A stretch of 64,000 nt of DNA, taken from assembly GCF_006716905.1 (NCBI RefSeq), contig NZ_VFPV01000001.1:1242001-1306000 (forward strand). The letters are read 5' to 3'. Positions 48,103 to 56,651 of this stretch are shown piece by piece. Numbering within the stretch: position 1 is the stretch's first letter; every line of letters begins with the position of its first letter. The notes beneath the pieces were generated by a model. It worked only from the letters and a program-made list of their open reading frames with translations. It was not told the DNA's origin and ran no database searches. Source of the stretch: Acidovorax temperans. GTDB taxonomy: Bacteria > Pseudomonadota > Gammaproteobacteria > Burkholderiales > Burkholderiaceae_C. The translations under genes and the position numbers were made by a program.

Positions 48103-49281
48103 ATGTCCCGTCTTTTGAATTCATTGCGGCGCCCAGCCAGACTGCCTCCCATCGCCGCGCTCGTCGCCTCCTGTGGCGGCGGTAGCGGTGGCTCCGATAC
48201 GCCTACGCCCCCCAGCACCGTGCAAGTCACGATCACAGCGCCAGCCTCAGCCAGTGTGCTGACCGCTCAGACGCCGGTCGCCGTGCAGGCACAGGTTTCT
48301 GTGAGCGGCAGCGCTGCCGCCGATGGAACGGCAGTGTCGTTCTCGATGCCTGGCGGCAGCTTCTCACCCGTGGCACCCCAAACCCGCTCGGGGCTGGCGT
48401 CCACATCACTCACCGGCACCACCGCGGGGGCCCAAACCCTCACGGCACGCAGCACGGTGAACGGGGCCACCGGCACCGGCACGCAAACCATCTACCTGCG
48501 GCCACAGCCAGCGGCATTGGAGATTTTGGTGCCCGCCTATTTCCACCCCACCACCAACACCGGCTGGTCCCAGATGGCGGCATCGGCCAGCGCCAACCCC
48601 GCCGTCGGCATCACCGCCATCCTGAACCCCTCCAACGGCATCTTCACCACCGCTGACGCCGCAACGCTGCAGGCAGCCCGCAACCTCGTCGCAGCAGGGG
48701 GCAAGGTCATCGGCTACGTGTACACCCGCTACGGTACGGGCTCGCGCAGCCTGGCGGACATCAAGACCAACATCGACCGCTACCTGGACTTGTATCGCAG
48801 CTCGGTAATCAGCGGCATCTTCCTGGACGAGATGTCTGCCAACGAAACGCACATTCCGTTCTACCGCGAGATTTACGACCACATCAAGGCCCGGGGCGCC
48901 ACGCTGCGCGTGGTGGGCAACCCAGGGCTGGTGCCTGCAGCGGCGTATGCCGGAGTGACAGACGCCATCGTCAGCTTTGAAGGCGCAGCCACCACGTTCC
49001 AGAACTTTGACCCACGCACCAGCACGCCGTGGCTTTACACGCTGACCAACAGCCGACATGCCATGTTGGTACACAACGCCGACAACTGCACCGCCATGCA
49101 AACCGCCGTTCAGGCTGCTGCATCAGCGCGCTACAACCACGGCCTGGTGTATGCCACCAACCTGCAATACAACCCCTCCACGCAGGTCGGCAACCCCTGG
49201 GCCAGCCTGCCCAGCTACTGGAGTTCGCTGGTGGGCACGGTGCGCGCCATCAACACCGCTACCGCCCTTCCCGCCTGCTGA
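48103..49281 (+). CDS. Spherulin-4 / GH135-like glycoside hydrolase lipoprotein
   Basis: 392 residues from ATG 48103. A weak lipobox (VASC, Cys24) is followed by a glycine/serine linker, an Ig-like beta domain (about 40-135) and a catalytic (beta/alpha) barrel (about 140-392). Three residues match the Asp/Asn/Glu set of fungal Sph3 (GH135): Asp242 in GIFLDEMSAN, Asn273 in VGNPG and Glu293 in SFEGAA; the 20-residue Asn-Glu spacing equals that of Sph3. GH135 cleaves GalNAc-rich galactosaminogalactan, chemically close to Pel. It follows pelG by 107 bases and is not part of the classical seven-gene operon. Confidence 0.82.
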   Translation: MSRLLNSLRRPARLPPIAALVASCGGGSGGSDTPTPPSTVQVTITAPASASVLTAQTPVAVQAQVSVSGSAAADGTAVSFSMPGGSFSPVAPQTRSGLASTSLTGTTAGAQTLTARSTVNGATGTGTQTIYLRPQPAALEILVPAYFHPTTNTGWSQMAASASANPAVGITAILNPSNGIFTTADAATLQAARNLVAAGGKVIGYVYTRYGTGSRSLADIKTNIDRYLDLYRSSVISGIFLDEMSANETHIPFYREIYDHIKARGATLRVVGNPGLVPAAAYAGVTDAIVSFEGAATTFQNFDPRTSTPWLYTLTNSRHAMLVHNADNCTAMQTAVQAAASARYNHGLVYATNLQYNPSTQVGNPWASLPSYWSSLVGTVRAINTATALPAC

Positions 49282-49290
49282 CCACCCAAC

Positions 49291-49332
49291 AAAAAGCCCC
49301 GCCCGGATTTGCTCTCCGGGCGGGGCTTTTTT
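49291..49332. terminator. strong bidirectional terminator
   Basis: AAAAAGCCCCGCCCGG pairs with CCGGGCGGGGCTTTTTT around a short loop. It starts 10 bases after the GH135-like gene and lies 40 bases beyond the convergent hisA gene, so it can end both transcripts and marks the right edge of the accessory block. Confidence 0.95.
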
Positions 49333-49372
49333 GTGGGTTTCAACGGCTGCGCTCACCGCAGCCCGCACAATC

Positions 49373-50116
49373 TCAGGCTTCGCCGAGTTCGTCGGCGCGG
49401 GCTTGCGCAGCAGCAAAGTCCAGATCGCCACTGTAAATGGCGCGGCCGCAGATGACGCCTTCCACGCCTTCAGACTCCACAGCGCACAGTTGCTCGATGT
49501 CGGCCATGTTCGACAGGCCACCCGAGGCAATCACGGGGATGCTCAAAGCCTGGGCCAGTTTCACGGTCGCGTCGATGTTGATGCCCGAGAGCATGCCGTC
49601 GCGGCCGATGTCGGTGTAGATGATGGACTCGACGCCCCAGTCTTCAAACTTCTTGGCCAGGTCCACCACCTCGTGGCCGGTGAGCTTGCTCCAGCCATCG
49701 GTGGCCACCTTGCCGTCTTTGGCGTCCAGGCCCACGATGATGTGGCCGCCGAAGGCGCTGCAGGCGTCTTTGAGGAACCCGGGGTTCTTCACCGCAGCGG
49801 TGCCGATGATGACGTAGCGCAGGCCGCCGTCGATGTACTTCTCGATGGTGTCCAGGTCGCGGATGCCGCCGCCCAGCTGCACGGGAATGTCGTCACCCAC
49901 CTCTTTGAGGATGGACTTGATGGCGCTGTAATTCTTGGGCGTACCCGCAAAAGCACCGTTCAAATCGACCAGGTGCAGGCGACGTGCACCGGCATCCACC
50001 CACTTGCGGGCCATGGCCGCGGGGTCTTCACCAAAGGTGGTGGATTGGTCCATATCGCCTTGCTTGAGGCGAACGCAGTGGCCGTCTTTGAGATCGATGG
50101 CGGGGATGAGCAGCAT
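49373..50116 (-). CDS. hisA: ProFAR isomerase
   Basis: 247 residues, TIM barrel related to His[25 protein letters not shown] holds the first catalytic Asp and [15 protein letters not shown] the second. It isomerises ProFAR to PRFAR. It is the last gene of hisC-hisB-hisH-hisA here; the expected next gene, hisF, lies on the far side of the galE-pel block. Confidence 0.97.
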   Translation of the reverse strand: MLLIPAIDLKDGHCVRLKQGDMDQSTTFGEDPAAMARKWVDAGARRLHLVDLNGAFAGTPKNYSAIKSILKEVGDDIPVQLGGGIRDLDTIEKYIDGGLRYVIIGTAAVKNPGFLKDACSAFGGHIIVGLDAKDGKVATDGWSKLTGHEVVDLAKKFEDWGVESIIYTDIGRDGMLSGINIDATVKLAQALSIPVIASGGLSNMADIEQLCAVESEGVEGVICGRAIYSGDLDFAAAQARADELGEA

Positions 50117-50172
50117 GATGGGTTCGGGAGGAAAAGGGCGAGGTGAAACTCGGCCCGAACGGGTTGAAAGAT

Positions 50173-50841
50173 TCAGGGGTTCCAGTGCAGAAAGTTGCGG
50201 TACAGGGCCAGGCCGTGTTCCGCGCTCTTCTCGGGGTGAAATTGCGCGGCAAAAATATTATCGCGCGCAATGGCTGCGGCGAATACTCCGCCGTAGTCTG
50301 CCTCTCCGGCACAGTGCGCGGCGCTTTGCGGGCGGGCGTAAAAGCTGTGCACGAAGTAAAAGTAACTGTTGTCAGGAATACCTTCCCACACCGGGTGCAC
50401 CGCACCACCGTGGGGCACCTGGCGCACCTGGTTCCAGCCCATCTGCGGCACCTTGAAGCGACTGCCATCGGCCTGGGTGCGGCCTGCCAGGTCAAACTTG
50501 ATGACTTCGCCAGGGATCAAGCCCAGACCGGGTGTGTCGCCCTCGGCACTGTGGTCCAGCAGCATCTGCATGCCCACACACACACCAAACAGCGGCTTGG
50601 ACGCTGCGGCTTCCAGCACGGACTCTTGCAGGCCCGACTCGCGCAGTTCGCGCATGCAGTCAGGCATAGCGCCCTGCCCTGGCAGCACTACGCGCTGGGC
50701 AGCGCGCACTTCGTCGGGGCGGGAAGTGACGATCACCGTCCAGCCCGTGCCTTGCGCTGCCGCCTGCACGGCCTGCGAGACCGACCGCAGATTGCCCATG
50801 CCGTAGTCCACCACGGCGACTGTTTTTGCTTCTGTATTCAT
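50173..50841 (-). CDS. hisH: imidazole glycerol phosphate synthase, glutaminase subunit
   Basis: 222 residues, class I glutamine amidotransferase: [11 protein letters not shown] at the start, nucleophile Cys88 in [10 protein letters not shown], and the His/Glu pair in QFHPEKS near residue 203. It supplies ammonia to HisF. The start codon touches repeat copy 7, which fills the gap to hisB. Confidence 0.97.
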   Translation of the reverse strand: MNTEAKTVAVVDYGMGNLRSVSQAVQAAAQGTGWTVIVTSRPDEVRAAQRVVLPGQGAMPDCMRELRESGLQESVLEAAASKPLFGVCVGMQMLLDHSAEGDTPGLGLIPGEVIKFDLAGRTQADGSRFKVPQMGWNQVRQVPHGGAVHPVWEGIPDNSYFYFVHSFYARPQSAAHCAGEADYGGVFAAAIARDNIFAAQFHPEKSAEHGLALYRNFLHWNP

Positions 50842-50887
50842 AGCTGTTAGCGCTTATTGGATGGGCGCTAGAGGCCTTTTTGGCTTA
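50841..50887 (-). repeat. dispersed bipartite palindromic repeat, copy 7 (reverse orientation)
   Basis: TAGCTGTTAGCGCTT, centre, GGGCGCTAGAGGCC plus TTTTTGGC. The first base is the last base of the hisH start codon as seen on the plus strand, and the other edge lies five bases from the hisB stop (50892-50894). It sits inside the histidine operon. Confidence 0.85.
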
Positions 50888-50891
50888 AAAA

Positions 50892-51527
50892 TCAGAGACT
50901 GCCCTTGGTGGACGGAATGGTACCTGCCGCGCGCGGATCGCGTGTGAGCGCAGAGCGCAGTGCGCGGGCAAAAGCCTTGAACACCGTCTCGCACTGGTGG
51001 TGGGCATTGATGCCCTTGAGGTTATCAATGTGCAGCGTCACGCCCGCGTGGTTCACGAAGCCCTGGAAGAATTCGTAGGTGAGCTGGGTGTCAAAACCGC
51101 CGATGCTGCCCGCCGTGAAAGGGATGTGCAGGTGCAGGCCAGGGCGGCCCGAGAAGTCGACCACCACGCGGCTCAAGGCTTCATCGAGCGGCACATAGGC
51201 GTGGCCGTAGCGGTTGATGCCCTTCTTGTCGCCCACCGCGCGCGCAAACGCCTGGCCCAGGGTGATGCCCACGTCTTCCACCGTGTGGTGGCCGTCAATG
51301 TGCAGGTCGCCCGCGCAGTCGATGTCCAGGTCGATCAGGCCGTGGCGGGCAATCTGTTCGAGCATGTGGTCAAAAAAGCCAATGCCCGTGTGCAGCTTGG
51401 CCTGCCCGGTGCCATCCAGGTTGATGCGCACGGTGATGCGCGTCTCTGCGGTGCTGCGGCTGACTTCGGCGATGCGGTCAGCGGCGGGATCGGTGGCAGT
51501 GGAAGTGACGAGTGCGGAGGAGGTCAT
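50892..51527 (-). CDS. hisB: imidazoleglycerol-phosphate dehydratase
   Basis: 211 residues from ATG 51527, chosen because it overlaps the hisC stop as ATGA and yields the normal monofunctional length; a longer open frame to 51719 lies within hisC. Manganese-binding blocks [18 protein letters not shown] and [11 protein letters not shown], and [15 protein letters not shown], are intact. No phosphatase domain is fused. Confidence 0.97.
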   Translation of the reverse strand: MTSSALVTSTATDPAADRIAEVSRSTAETRITVRINLDGTGQAKLHTGIGFFDHMLEQIARHGLIDLDIDCAGDLHIDGHHTVEDVGITLGQAFARAVGDKKGINRYGHAYVPLDEALSRVVVDFSGRPGLHLHIPFTAGSIGGFDTQLTYEFFQGFVNHAGVTLHIDNLKGINAHHQCETVFKAFARALRSALTRDPRAAGTIPSTKGSL

Positions 51528-52654
51528 AAGGAGGCTTGGAGTGCTGCCAGCATGGTGGCGTTGTCCTGGGCGTTGCCCACGGTCAGGCGCAAACAGTTGT
51601 GCAGCAATGGGTGCATTGTAGAAACGTTCTTGATGAGGACCTTGCGGGTTTTCATCCCCTCGTAGGCCTGGGCGGCATCGGCCACGCGCACCAGCACCAT
51701 GTTGGCCTCGCTGTCCCACACCTTCTCGATGCCGGGCATGGCCCGCAGAGCGTCAATGAGCACGGTACGCTGCGCGCGCAATTCGGCCGCCTGGGCGGCG
51801 AACACGTCTGCATGCTCCAGCGCAAACAGGGCGGCTTCGCAGTTGAGCACGCTCACGTTGTAGGGCGGGCGCACCTTGTCGATCTCGGCCACCAGGGCGG
51901 GCTGGCCCAGCATGTAGCCCAGGCGCACACCGGCCAGGCCAAACTTGCTGAGCGTGCGCATGAGCAGCACATGCGCGTTGCGCGCAGGCTCGACCTGCAT
52001 GCGGGTGAGCCAGGTGCGGCTGGCGAACGGCTGGTAGGCCTCGTCCACCGCCACGATGCCGCCTTGCGCGCCCACGGCGTCGATGATGCGTTGCACTGCG
52101 CCCTCATCCCACAGCGTGGCGGTGGGGTTGTTGGGGTAGGCGATGTAGGTGATGGCGGGCTTGTGCTGCGCAATGGCGGCCAGCATCGCGGGCTCATCCA
52201 GCTCAAAGTCAGGCGTCAGCGGCACGCCCACAAAATCGAGCCCCTGCAGTTGCGCGCTCATGGGGTACATCACAAACCCCGGCATGGGGGCCAGCATGGT
52301 GGCGCGATGGCCGGTGCCAGGCTGTGCGCAGGCCAGCGCCAGCAGGGTGATGAGTTCGTCAGAGCCGTTGCCCAGCACTACGTCGTAATCCGTGGGTGCG
52401 CCCGCATAGGCTTTCAGAGCAGCCCGCAGATCGTCCTGCCGTGCCCCTGGGTAGCGGTTCAACGGCAGCGCCCCCAGACGCTGGCCCAGCGCAGCTTGCA
52501 GTGCTTCAGGCAAGGTGAAGGGGTTCTCCATCGCGTCCATCTTCAGCATGCCGGTGGACGGCTGCACCACGTACGAGTGCATGGCACGCACATCGGGGCG
52601 GATGCGGTTCAAAGCGTTGGCGAGCGTGTCGGTAGGCGTGGCGGCAGAGGTCAT
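51524..52654 (-). CDS. hisC: histidinol-phosphate aminotransferase
   Basis: 376 residues from ATG 52654. Fold-type I PLP enzyme: [35 protein letters not shown] and the PLP lysine in [15 protein letters not shown]. Its start overlaps the stop of the upstream PIN-domain gene by four bases (ATGA), and its stop overlaps the hisB start likewise. hisG and hisD, usually just upstream, are not in the window. Confidence 0.96.
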   Translation of the reverse strand: MTSAATPTDTLANALNRIRPDVRAMHSYVVQPSTGMLKMDAMENPFTLPEALQAALGQRLGALPLNRYPGARQDDLRAALKAYAGAPTDYDVVLGNGSDELITLLALACAQPGTGHRATMLAPMPGFVMYPMSAQLQGLDFVGVPLTPDFELDEPAMLAAIAQHKPAITYIAYPNNPTATLWDEGAVQRIIDAVGAQGGIVAVDEAYQPFASRTWLTRMQVEPARNAHVLLMRTLSKFGLAGVRLGYMLGQPALVAEIDKVRPPYNVSVLNCEAALFALEHADVFAAQAAELRAQRTVLIDALRAMPGIEKVWDSEANMVLVRVADAAQAYEGMKTRKVLIKNVSTMHPLLHNCLRLTVGNAQDNATMLAALQASL

Positions 52655-53103
52655 TCGGCAGTGTCCAGTTCGTTGGGGGCCAAAACAAAGGGATTGATGG
52701 CGCGCACGGCGTCCAGCACCTGGTCGTGCGGCAAGGCTTCTGTCAGCAGGTATCGACAGCCCTGCTGGTGGGCGGACGAAACAATGAGCGCATCCCAATA
52801 GCCCAGGCCATAACGGTCTTGCAGGTCCCACGCACCATCGACGGTGTAGGCGTCCAGGTGCGGCGGCAGCCACACGCGCAGGCGGCGCACCTGGGCACGC
52901 ACTTGCTGCAGCACGTGGGGGCCGGAAAAGCGCTGGATGGCTTGGTTGTACAACTCGTTGAGCACCTGCGAACTGATGCGCCCGCTGCGCGTTTGCCAGC
53001 AAAAAGTGAGCCACTCGCGCGCACGCGCCTGGCGCGCCGGGTCGCGCTCGTCCACGCTGGCGAGCAGCACTTCGGTGTCGACAAAGATGGGGGTGGTGCT
53101 CAT
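52651..53103 (-). CDS. PIN-domain ribonuclease, VapC-like toxin
   Basis: 150 residues, full PIN domain with the acidic residues in place: Asp9 (IFVDTEVLL), Glu50 (VLNELYN), Asp104 (YWDALIVSSA) and an acidic Glu122 (LLTEAL). VapC-type toxins cleave RNA, often initiator tRNA. The ATG overlaps the stop of the ribbon-helix-helix gene by four bases, and its stop overlaps the hisC start by four, so toxin and HisC are translationally coupled. Confidence 0.88.
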   Translation of the reverse strand: MSTTPIFVDTEVLLASVDERDPARQARAREWLTFCWQTRSGRISSQVLNELYNQAIQRFSGPHVLQQVRAQVRRLRVWLPPHLDAYTVDGAWDLQDRYGLGYWDALIVSSAHQQGCRYLLTEALPHDQVLDAVRAINPFVLAPNELDTAE

Positions 53104-53324
53104 CGCTGGAACAAGGTCTCGCGGGGCACATAGGGGCCTGATGAAGCGCCCCAGGTCTCAAACGCCAGCGCCTCGCGCATGGCCTGCGCGTAGGCGTCTT
53201 CCTGGCGCATTTTTTCGGCCAGCCATTCACCCATGAGCCGCGACACACTGCTGCCGCGCTTGGCCGCCTCTACCCGCACCCATTCGGCCACGGTGTCGTC
53301 CATCGTGATGGTGACGTTTTTCAT
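53100..53324 (-). CDS. ribbon-helix-helix antitoxin
   Basis: 74 residues from ATG 53324. MKNVTITMDDTVAEWVRVEAAKRGSSVSRLMGEWLAEKM has the strand-helix-helix layout of small CopG/RHH repressors; the C-terminal part would bind and block the PIN toxin. A longer reading to 53369 would run through the palindromic operator and is rejected. First gene of the antitoxin-toxin-hisC-hisB run. Confidence 0.85.
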   Translation of the reverse strand: MKNVTITMDDTVAEWVRVEAAKRGSSVSRLMGEWLAEKMRQEDAYAQAMREALAFETWGASSGPYVPRETLFQR

Positions 53325-53337
53325 ACGGCCCAGTTTA

Positions 53338-53366
53338 CACGAACTTCGTGGCCCACGAAGTTCGTG
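53338..53366. promoter_or_regulatory. perfect double palindrome, probable antitoxin operator
   Basis: Fourteen-base arms (53338-53351 and 53353-53366) are exact reverse complements around a single C. Each arm contains its own palindrome, ACGAAcTTCGT (53339-53349) and ACGAAgTTCGT (53355-53365), centres 16 bp apart. It ends 14 bp upstream of the antitoxin start, as expected for an autoregulated toxin-antitoxin operator bound by two RHH dimers. Confidence 0.85.
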
Positions 53367-53434
53367 CAACCAAACACCTCAGCGCACCCACCGCAAGACA
53401 AGGGCACCATCAACCCTTGAAATACAGAGAGAAA

Positions 53435-53488
53435 TTGGCCTATAGCGCTCTATCCATAAGCGCAAGCAGCTACTAAAAATATAGCAAT
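53435..53488 (+). repeat. dispersed bipartite palindromic repeat, copy 8
   Basis: TTGGCCTATAGCGCT, centre, TAAGCGCAAGCAGCTAC, then TAAAAATATAGCAA. It lies between the msrQ stop and the antitoxin promoter region. Confidence 0.87.
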
Positions 53489-53518
53489 CTCACCCCAAGG
53501 AACGCAGCGCCACCCGGG

Positions 53519-54163
53519 TCAGCCCTTCAGCCTGCGCCACAGCCGCCAGCCCAGCAGCGCCGAGATGATGGCGGCGTAAGGTGCCACTTCGGCAAAGTCG
53601 TTTTTGCCAGCGCGCATCCAGAAGAAATGCAGCACCGCCAGCAAAGCGGCTGCGTACACCGTGCGGTGCAGCGCCTGCCAGCGCTTGCCCCCCAGCGCCC
53701 GGATAGCCCGCTGGAACGAGGTGGCCGCCAACGCCAACAGCACCAAAAAGGCCAGCGTGCCCACCAGGATAAAGGGCCGCTTAGCGATGTCGGCCAGGAT
53801 GTCTGGCACGTCCAGCCCCATGTCGAGCCAGCTGTAGCTCAGCACATGCAAGAAGGCGTAGAAAAACGCAAACAGCCCCAACATGCGCCGCCACCGCGCC
53901 AGAGCGGGCACGGCAAACGCGACGCGCAGCGGGGTCAGGGCCAGCACCACGCACAGCGCGCGCAGGGCCCAGTCACCGGTAGAGCGGATCAGCGCCTCGG
54001 CCGGGTTGGCACCGAGTTGGTTGGTGGCCGCAGCCACCACCAGCCACACCGCAGGCAGCAGTGCTGCGCAAAACAAGATGGGCTTGGCGGCGGGATGCAG
54101 CAGCGCCTTGCGCCAGTCGCCCTGCGTGCCGGAGGGGCGCTGCGGGCTTGTATCAGCCCGCAT
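53519..54163 (-). CDS. msrQ: MsrQ, haem membrane subunit of the MsrPQ reductase
   Basis: 214 residues from ATG 54163, about six membrane helices of the ferric-reductase-like fold. Haem-ligand histidines are expected in FFYAFLHVLSYSW and HRTVYAAALLAVLHFFW. It passes electrons from the quinone pool to periplasmic MsrP, which repairs methionine sulfoxide. The start follows the msrP stop by one base; a longer frame to 54220 overlaps msrP. Confidence 0.94.
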   Translation of the reverse strand: MRADTSPQRPSGTQGDWRKALLHPAAKPILFCAALLPAVWLVVAAATNQLGANPAEALIRSTGDWALRALCVVLALTPLRVAFAVPALARWRRMLGLFAFFYAFLHVLSYSWLDMGLDVPDILADIAKRPFILVGTLAFLVLLALAATSFQRAIRALGGKRWQALHRTVYAAALLAVLHFFWMRAGKNDFAEVAPYAAIISALLGWRLWRRLKG

Positions 54164-54164
54164 G

Positions 54165-55163
<999 letters not shown>

Positions 55164-55280
55164 GGGGTTCTCCGGTGGAATGGTGACTGCCGCGCTGTAT
55201 GAGCACAAAAGCGACGCTTAGTTCGCTTTGCAGACCAATCAGGTTACACCGAAGACGAAACAGTTGCCCACCGGAGGGCA

Positions 55281-55305
55281 AGCGCCCCCTGTAGTGGGGG
55301 GCGCT
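55281..55305 (-). terminator. GC-rich hairpin after ccsA
   Basis: AGCGCCCCC (55281-55289) pairs with GGGGGCGCT (55297-55305). It lies 12 bases downstream of the ccsA stop on the minus strand but has no T-run on that side; a weak terminator or RNA-end hairpin. Confidence 0.5.
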
Positions 55306-55316
55306 GCGCGTAAAAG

Positions 55317-56651
55317 TTACAGGGTGCCGTAGCTGTGCAGCCCGCTCAGGAACATGTTCACCCCCAGGAAGGCGAAGGTGGTGACCACCAACCCCACCAA
55401 CGCCCACCAGGCAGAGATGGCGCCGCGCAGGCCCTTCATCAGGCGCATGTGCAGCCAGGATGCATAGTTCAGCCACACGATCAGCGCCCAGGTTTCCTTG
55501 GGGTCCCAGCTCCAGTAGCCGCCCCAGGCTTCGGCAGCCCACAGCGCGCCCAGCACGGTGGCGATGGTGAAGAAGGCAAAGCCCACGGCGATGGATTTGT
55601 ACATCACGTCGTCCAGCACCTCAAAGCTGGGCAGACGCTCGGCAATGCGCTTGCGCCCCCACAGGATGGCGGCCACGATCAGCGCGGAAATGCCGAAGTA
55701 CACCATCCAGTAACTGCTGCCACCCTCGGTGGCGTTCTGGCGAAACACGATGGGTTCAAAGCACAGCACTACGCCCAGCAGCCACAGGGGCGCCAGCTTG
55801 TACCAGCGTGTTTCGCTGGCCTGCATCTTGATGAGGTAGGCAAAGGCCACCATGGCGGCCAGCGCAAACGTGCCGTAGCCAATGAAGTTGGCGGGCACAT
55901 GCAGCTTCATCCACCAGCTCTTGAGGGCAGGCACCAGGGGCTGGATCTCATGCGCCTCGCGCACCACGGTGTACCAGAGCAAGAAACCCACAGCAGCACT
56001 CACCACCAGCATGACGAAGGCACCGAGCGAGCGGGTTTCGTACTGCTCTTCGTAGTACAGGTAGAACGCCGCGGTCATCCAGCAGAACATCACGAACACC
56101 TCGTAGAGGTTGCTGACCGGGATGTGCCCCACATCAGGGCCGATGAGATAGCTTTCGTACCAGCGCACCAGCGTGCCGATGAGGGCCATGGCCACGGCCA
56201 CCCACGCGATGCGCGAGCCGATCATGCTCATGGTGTTCCCCTCGCCGCGCGAGAACATGCCGATCCAGTAGAACGCAGTGCTCATGAAGAACAGCATGCT
56301 CATCCACAGGATGGCCGACTGGCTGGACAGGAAATACTTGAGGCCAAACACCGTCTCTGCTCGCGCCAGGGTGCCCGCACCATCTTGCTGGTACAGGCCG
56401 ATGGCCATCAGCGCCAGGGCCGCCACCACCAGCATCAGCACCCGCAAGGGGCGCCAGAACCAGCCCAGCCAGATCACGCTGGGCACGGCTCCGATCAGGA
56501 TGCCTTTTTCATACACATCCATGTAGGCGCTGTAGCGCTGAAAGGCGTAGAGACCGCCCACGGTGACCAGGACGGCAAACAGCCAGTCCAGCCAGTTGCG
56601 GCGCGAGAAGAAGCCTTCGTTCAGGGTGATGGTGGTGGTTGCGGTGTTCAT
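55317..56651 (-). CDS. ccsA: cytochrome c biogenesis protein CcsA/CcsB (system II)
   Basis: 444 residues from ATG 56651, about eight to ten membrane helices. The haem-handling WWD motif is complete: WGGYWSWDPKETWALIVWL near residue 385. With ResB it delivers haem to apocytochromes c. The start overlaps the resB stop as ATGA. Note that the name CcsA or CcsB varies between organisms for this protein. Confidence 0.95.
   Translation of the reverse strand: MNTATTTITLNEGFFSRRNWLDWLFAVLVTVGGLYAFQRYSAYMDVYEKGILIGAVPSVIWLGWFWRPLRVLMLVVAALALMAIGLYQQDGAGTLARAETVFGLKYFLSSQSAILWMSMLFFMSTAFYWIGMFSRGEGNTMSMIGSRIAWVAVAMALIGTLVRWYESYLIGPDVGHIPVSNLYEVFVMFCWMTAAFYLYYEEQYETRSLGAFVMLVVSAAVGFLLWYTVVREAHEIQPLVPALKSWWMKLHVPANFIGYGTFALAAMVAFAYLIKMQASETRWYKLAPLWLLGVVLCFEPIVFRQNATEGGSSYWMVYFGISALIVAAILWGRKRIAERLPSFEVLDDVMYKSIAVGFAFFTIATVLGALWAAEAWGGYWSWDPKETWALIVWLNYASWLHMRLMKGLRGAISAWWALVGLVVTTFAFLGVNMFLSGLHSYGTL

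Noticed and set aside
35396..49281. A phage or integrative element carrying the pel block
   Set aside because: No integrase, attachment-site repeats or tRNA lie at its borders, and base composition matches the flanks.
51527..51719. An N-terminally extended HisB (192 extra bases)
   Set aside because: The extension lies in another frame of hisC; ATG 51527 gives the normal length and an ATGA overlap.
53325..53369. An antitoxin start at 53369
   Set aside because: It would translate through the perfect operator palindrome and adds residues unlike the RHH family.
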